Shown piece after piece: positions 5,635-6,577 of a stretch of DNA of 6,577 nt. Source of the DNA: JBBQXK01 sp038251625. Lineage in GTDB: Bacteria; Pseudomonadota; Alphaproteobacteria; Rhodobacterales; Rhodobacteraceae. The position numbers were made by a program, and so were the translations under genes. Position 1 is the stretch's first letter. Each line of letters opens with the position of its first letter. Below the pieces are notes generated by a model. It was not told the DNA's origin, did no database searches, and saw only the letters and a program-made list of their open reading frames with translations. The stretch is taken from assembly GCA_038251625.1 (NCBI GenBank), contig JBBSBE010000180.1:1-6577 (forward strand), read 5' to 3'.

Positions 5635-6429
5635 TCAAATATCCTCGGGGGGTGAGGCCAGCGGCCGAGGGGGGCTGACAGCCCCCCTGTCTTCCTGTGC
5701 AAGCTTCCATGCGATCTGCCGCAACATGCCGTGAAACGTCTGCACCTCGGCGCGCGTCAGATTCAGCCGCGCCCACATGTTGCGCAGATTTGCCTTCATG
5801 TGGGATGCCTTGGCCTCGGGAAAGAAGAACCCCGCCGCATCCAGCCGGTCCTCGAAATGCGCGGCCAGCCGTTCCACCTCTTGCCGCTGCGCAAGGTCCC
5901 CACCCGCCAGCATCAGCACCTCGGGCGGCACCGCCACGCCCTGCCGCTGCCATTCATACCCCATGAGCAACGCGCATTGCGCAAGGTTCAGCGAGGGGAA
6001 ATCCGGGTTCGTCGGCACCGTCACGATGGCATTTGCGGGCAGGATGTCCTCGGTCTCCAGCCCCGTCCGCTCGGGCCCGAAAAGCACCCCCACCCGCTTG
6101 CCGTCTGCGGCCATCGCACGCGCCACGCCCATCGCATGCTCAGGCGTCATGATCGGTTTCACCAGTTCCCGCCCCCGGGCGGTGGTGGCGATCACGTAAT
6201 CGCAATCGGCGACGCTCGCGGCCACATCGGCATAGGGCCCTGCATGATCCAAAAGCCGCCCGGCCCCGCTCGCCATCGCAACCGCCTTCGGGTTCGGCCA
6301 GCCATCACGGGGGGCCACCACGCGCATCCGGTCCAGCCCGAAATTCAGCATCGCCCGCGCCGCAGCACCGATGTTTTCGCCCATCTGCGGACGCACGAGG
6401 ATGAAAACGGGCGGGACGGGATCGGTCAT
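5635..6429 (-). CDS. trmJ: tRNA (cytidine/uridine-2'-O-)-methyltransferase, SPOUT family
   Basis: TrmJ transfers a methyl group from S-adenosylmethionine to the 2'-OH of the nucleotide at anticodon-loop position 32 in tRNA. It is 264 residues from ATG 6429, against about 246 in E. coli. N-terminal SPOUT motif 1 is RPQMGENIGAAARAMLNFGL (13-32), where R25 aligns with the catalytic arginine. Motif 2 is VLFGPERTGLETEDI (115-129) and motif 3 is PDFPSLNLAQC (142-152); the last two form the trefoil-knot cofactor site. The C-terminal helical part (about 185-246) is the usual TrmJ tail. The last 18 residues are proline-rich and are encoded over a strong hairpin, so they may be a late extension. The ribosome site is poor (AAGG about 12 bases upstream). 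The gene faces rutR and has no evident link to pyrimidine catabolism. Confidence 0.92.
   Translation of the reverse strand: MTDPVPPVFILVRPQMGENIGAAARAMLNFGLDRMRVVAPRDGWPNPKAVAMASGAGRLLDHAGPYADVAASVADCDYVIATTARGRELVKPIMTPEHAMGVARAMAADGKRVGVLFGPERTGLETEDILPANAIVTVPTNPDFPSLNLAQCALLMGYEWQRQGVAVPPEVLMLAGGDLAQRQEVERLAAHFEDRLDAAGFFFPEAKASHMKANLRNMWARLNLTRAEVQTFHGMLRQIAWKLAQEDRGAVSPPRPLASPPEDI
5668..5688. repeat. Strong GC hairpin inside the trmJ 3' end
   Basis: AGGGGGGCT (5668-5676) and AGCCCCCCT (5680-5688) are perfect nine-base arms around a GAC loop. It lies within the last coding stretch of trmJ and about 75 bases past the rutR stop on the plus strand, so it could stop or stabilise rutR read-through. 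No T-tract follows (GTCTTCCTG), so intrinsic termination is unproven. Confidence 0.65.
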
Positions 6430-6446
6430 GCGAGCAAGGCCTTGGA

Positions 6447-6474
6447 GTGCGGGGTGCGGGGTGCGGGGTGCGGT
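6447..6474. repeat. Four-copy 7-bp tandem repeat (GTGCGGG) upstream of trmJ
   Basis: Three exact GTGCGGG units and a fourth differing only in its final base (GTGCGGT) run head to tail, ending 18 bases before the trmJ ATG on the minus strand (CCCGCAC there). Such arrays can change copy number by slippage and so alter the spacing of upstream control elements or the trmJ leader. No promoter or better ribosome site was recognised nearby. Confidence 0.85.
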
Positions 6475-6577
6475 CTGATACGCCCTGCGGCGCGGTCAGG
6501 CAAGAAGGCCGTCCATGCCGGGAAAAGAAGCCCATGCGCCACTTCTGCGCGACGATCCGGCGCGAGAAAGGCCGTGG
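6475..6577. other. Right edge of the window, no supportable gene
   Basis: The last hundred bases show short open frames on both strands. One minus-strand frame stays open from the edge and ends in a TGA overlapping the trmJ ATG (ATGA), so it could be the tail of an upstream gene. Its repeat-encoded, proline- and histidine-rich end is not protein-like. A plus-strand ATG at 6534 follows a weak purine tract and runs off the edge. Neither can be called. Confidence 0.4.

Noticed and set aside
6534..6577. Possible plus-strand gene start at the right edge
   Set aside because: Only 14 codons are visible, the ribosome site is weak, and nothing is recognisable.

Overview
The window looks like chromosomal DNA of an alphaproteobacterium, most likely Rhodobacterales (Rhodobacteraceae). 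The base composition is GC-rich. The RutR-type regulator, DadA and TrmJ homologues read like alphaproteobacterial proteins, and intergenic stretches carry compact GC-rich palindromes. No RNA genes, CRISPR arrays or insertion sequences were found. The order-level assignment is inference from sequence style.

Left part (1-2493, all minus strand): a pyrimidine or hydantoin catabolic operon read leftwards. It starts with an M20-type Zn/Mn amidohydrolase of the beta-ureidopropionase/carbamoylase family (1020-2270). A small predicted lipoprotein follows (730-1023), overlapping the previous stop by four bases and lower in GC than its surroundings. Next is a dihydropyrimidinase/D-hydantoinase (1-697), cut by the left window edge. 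Upstream of the operon, at 2333-2348, is a near-perfect RutR operator.

Middle (2494-4988): dadA, a D-amino-acid dehydrogenase on the minus strand, has its own consensus-like promoter in a very AT-rich patch near 3900-3970. A perfect 24-bp palindrome lies just past its stop codon. Then come a 28-residue single-helix membrane protein on the plus strand (4154-4240) and, convergent with it and only two bases away, a 101-residue cupin on the minus strand (4243-4548). About 360 bp without a recognisable gene follows.

Right part (4912-6577): rutR (plus strand) sits 60 bp behind a perfect-armed RutR palindrome that overlaps its probable -35 element, which suggests autoregulation. trmJ, a SPOUT tRNA 2'-O-methyltransferase, converges on rutR. 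A hairpin lies between them and a second, stronger one lies in the trmJ 3' end. A 7-bp tandem repeat sits just upstream of trmJ.

How the genes fit together: in E. coli RutR is a uracil/thymine-responsive regulator. Two matching operators, one at rutR and one at the amidohydrolase operon, suggest that here RutR controls the reductive pyrimidine route: dihydropyrimidinase, then ureidopropionase, to beta-amino acid, CO2 and ammonia. This would replace the Rut oxygenase pathway it controls in E. coli. dadA interrupts this set and appears to have separate control. The least explained elements are the low-GC lipoprotein inside the operon, the 28-residue membrane protein, and the dispersed-looking palindromes.
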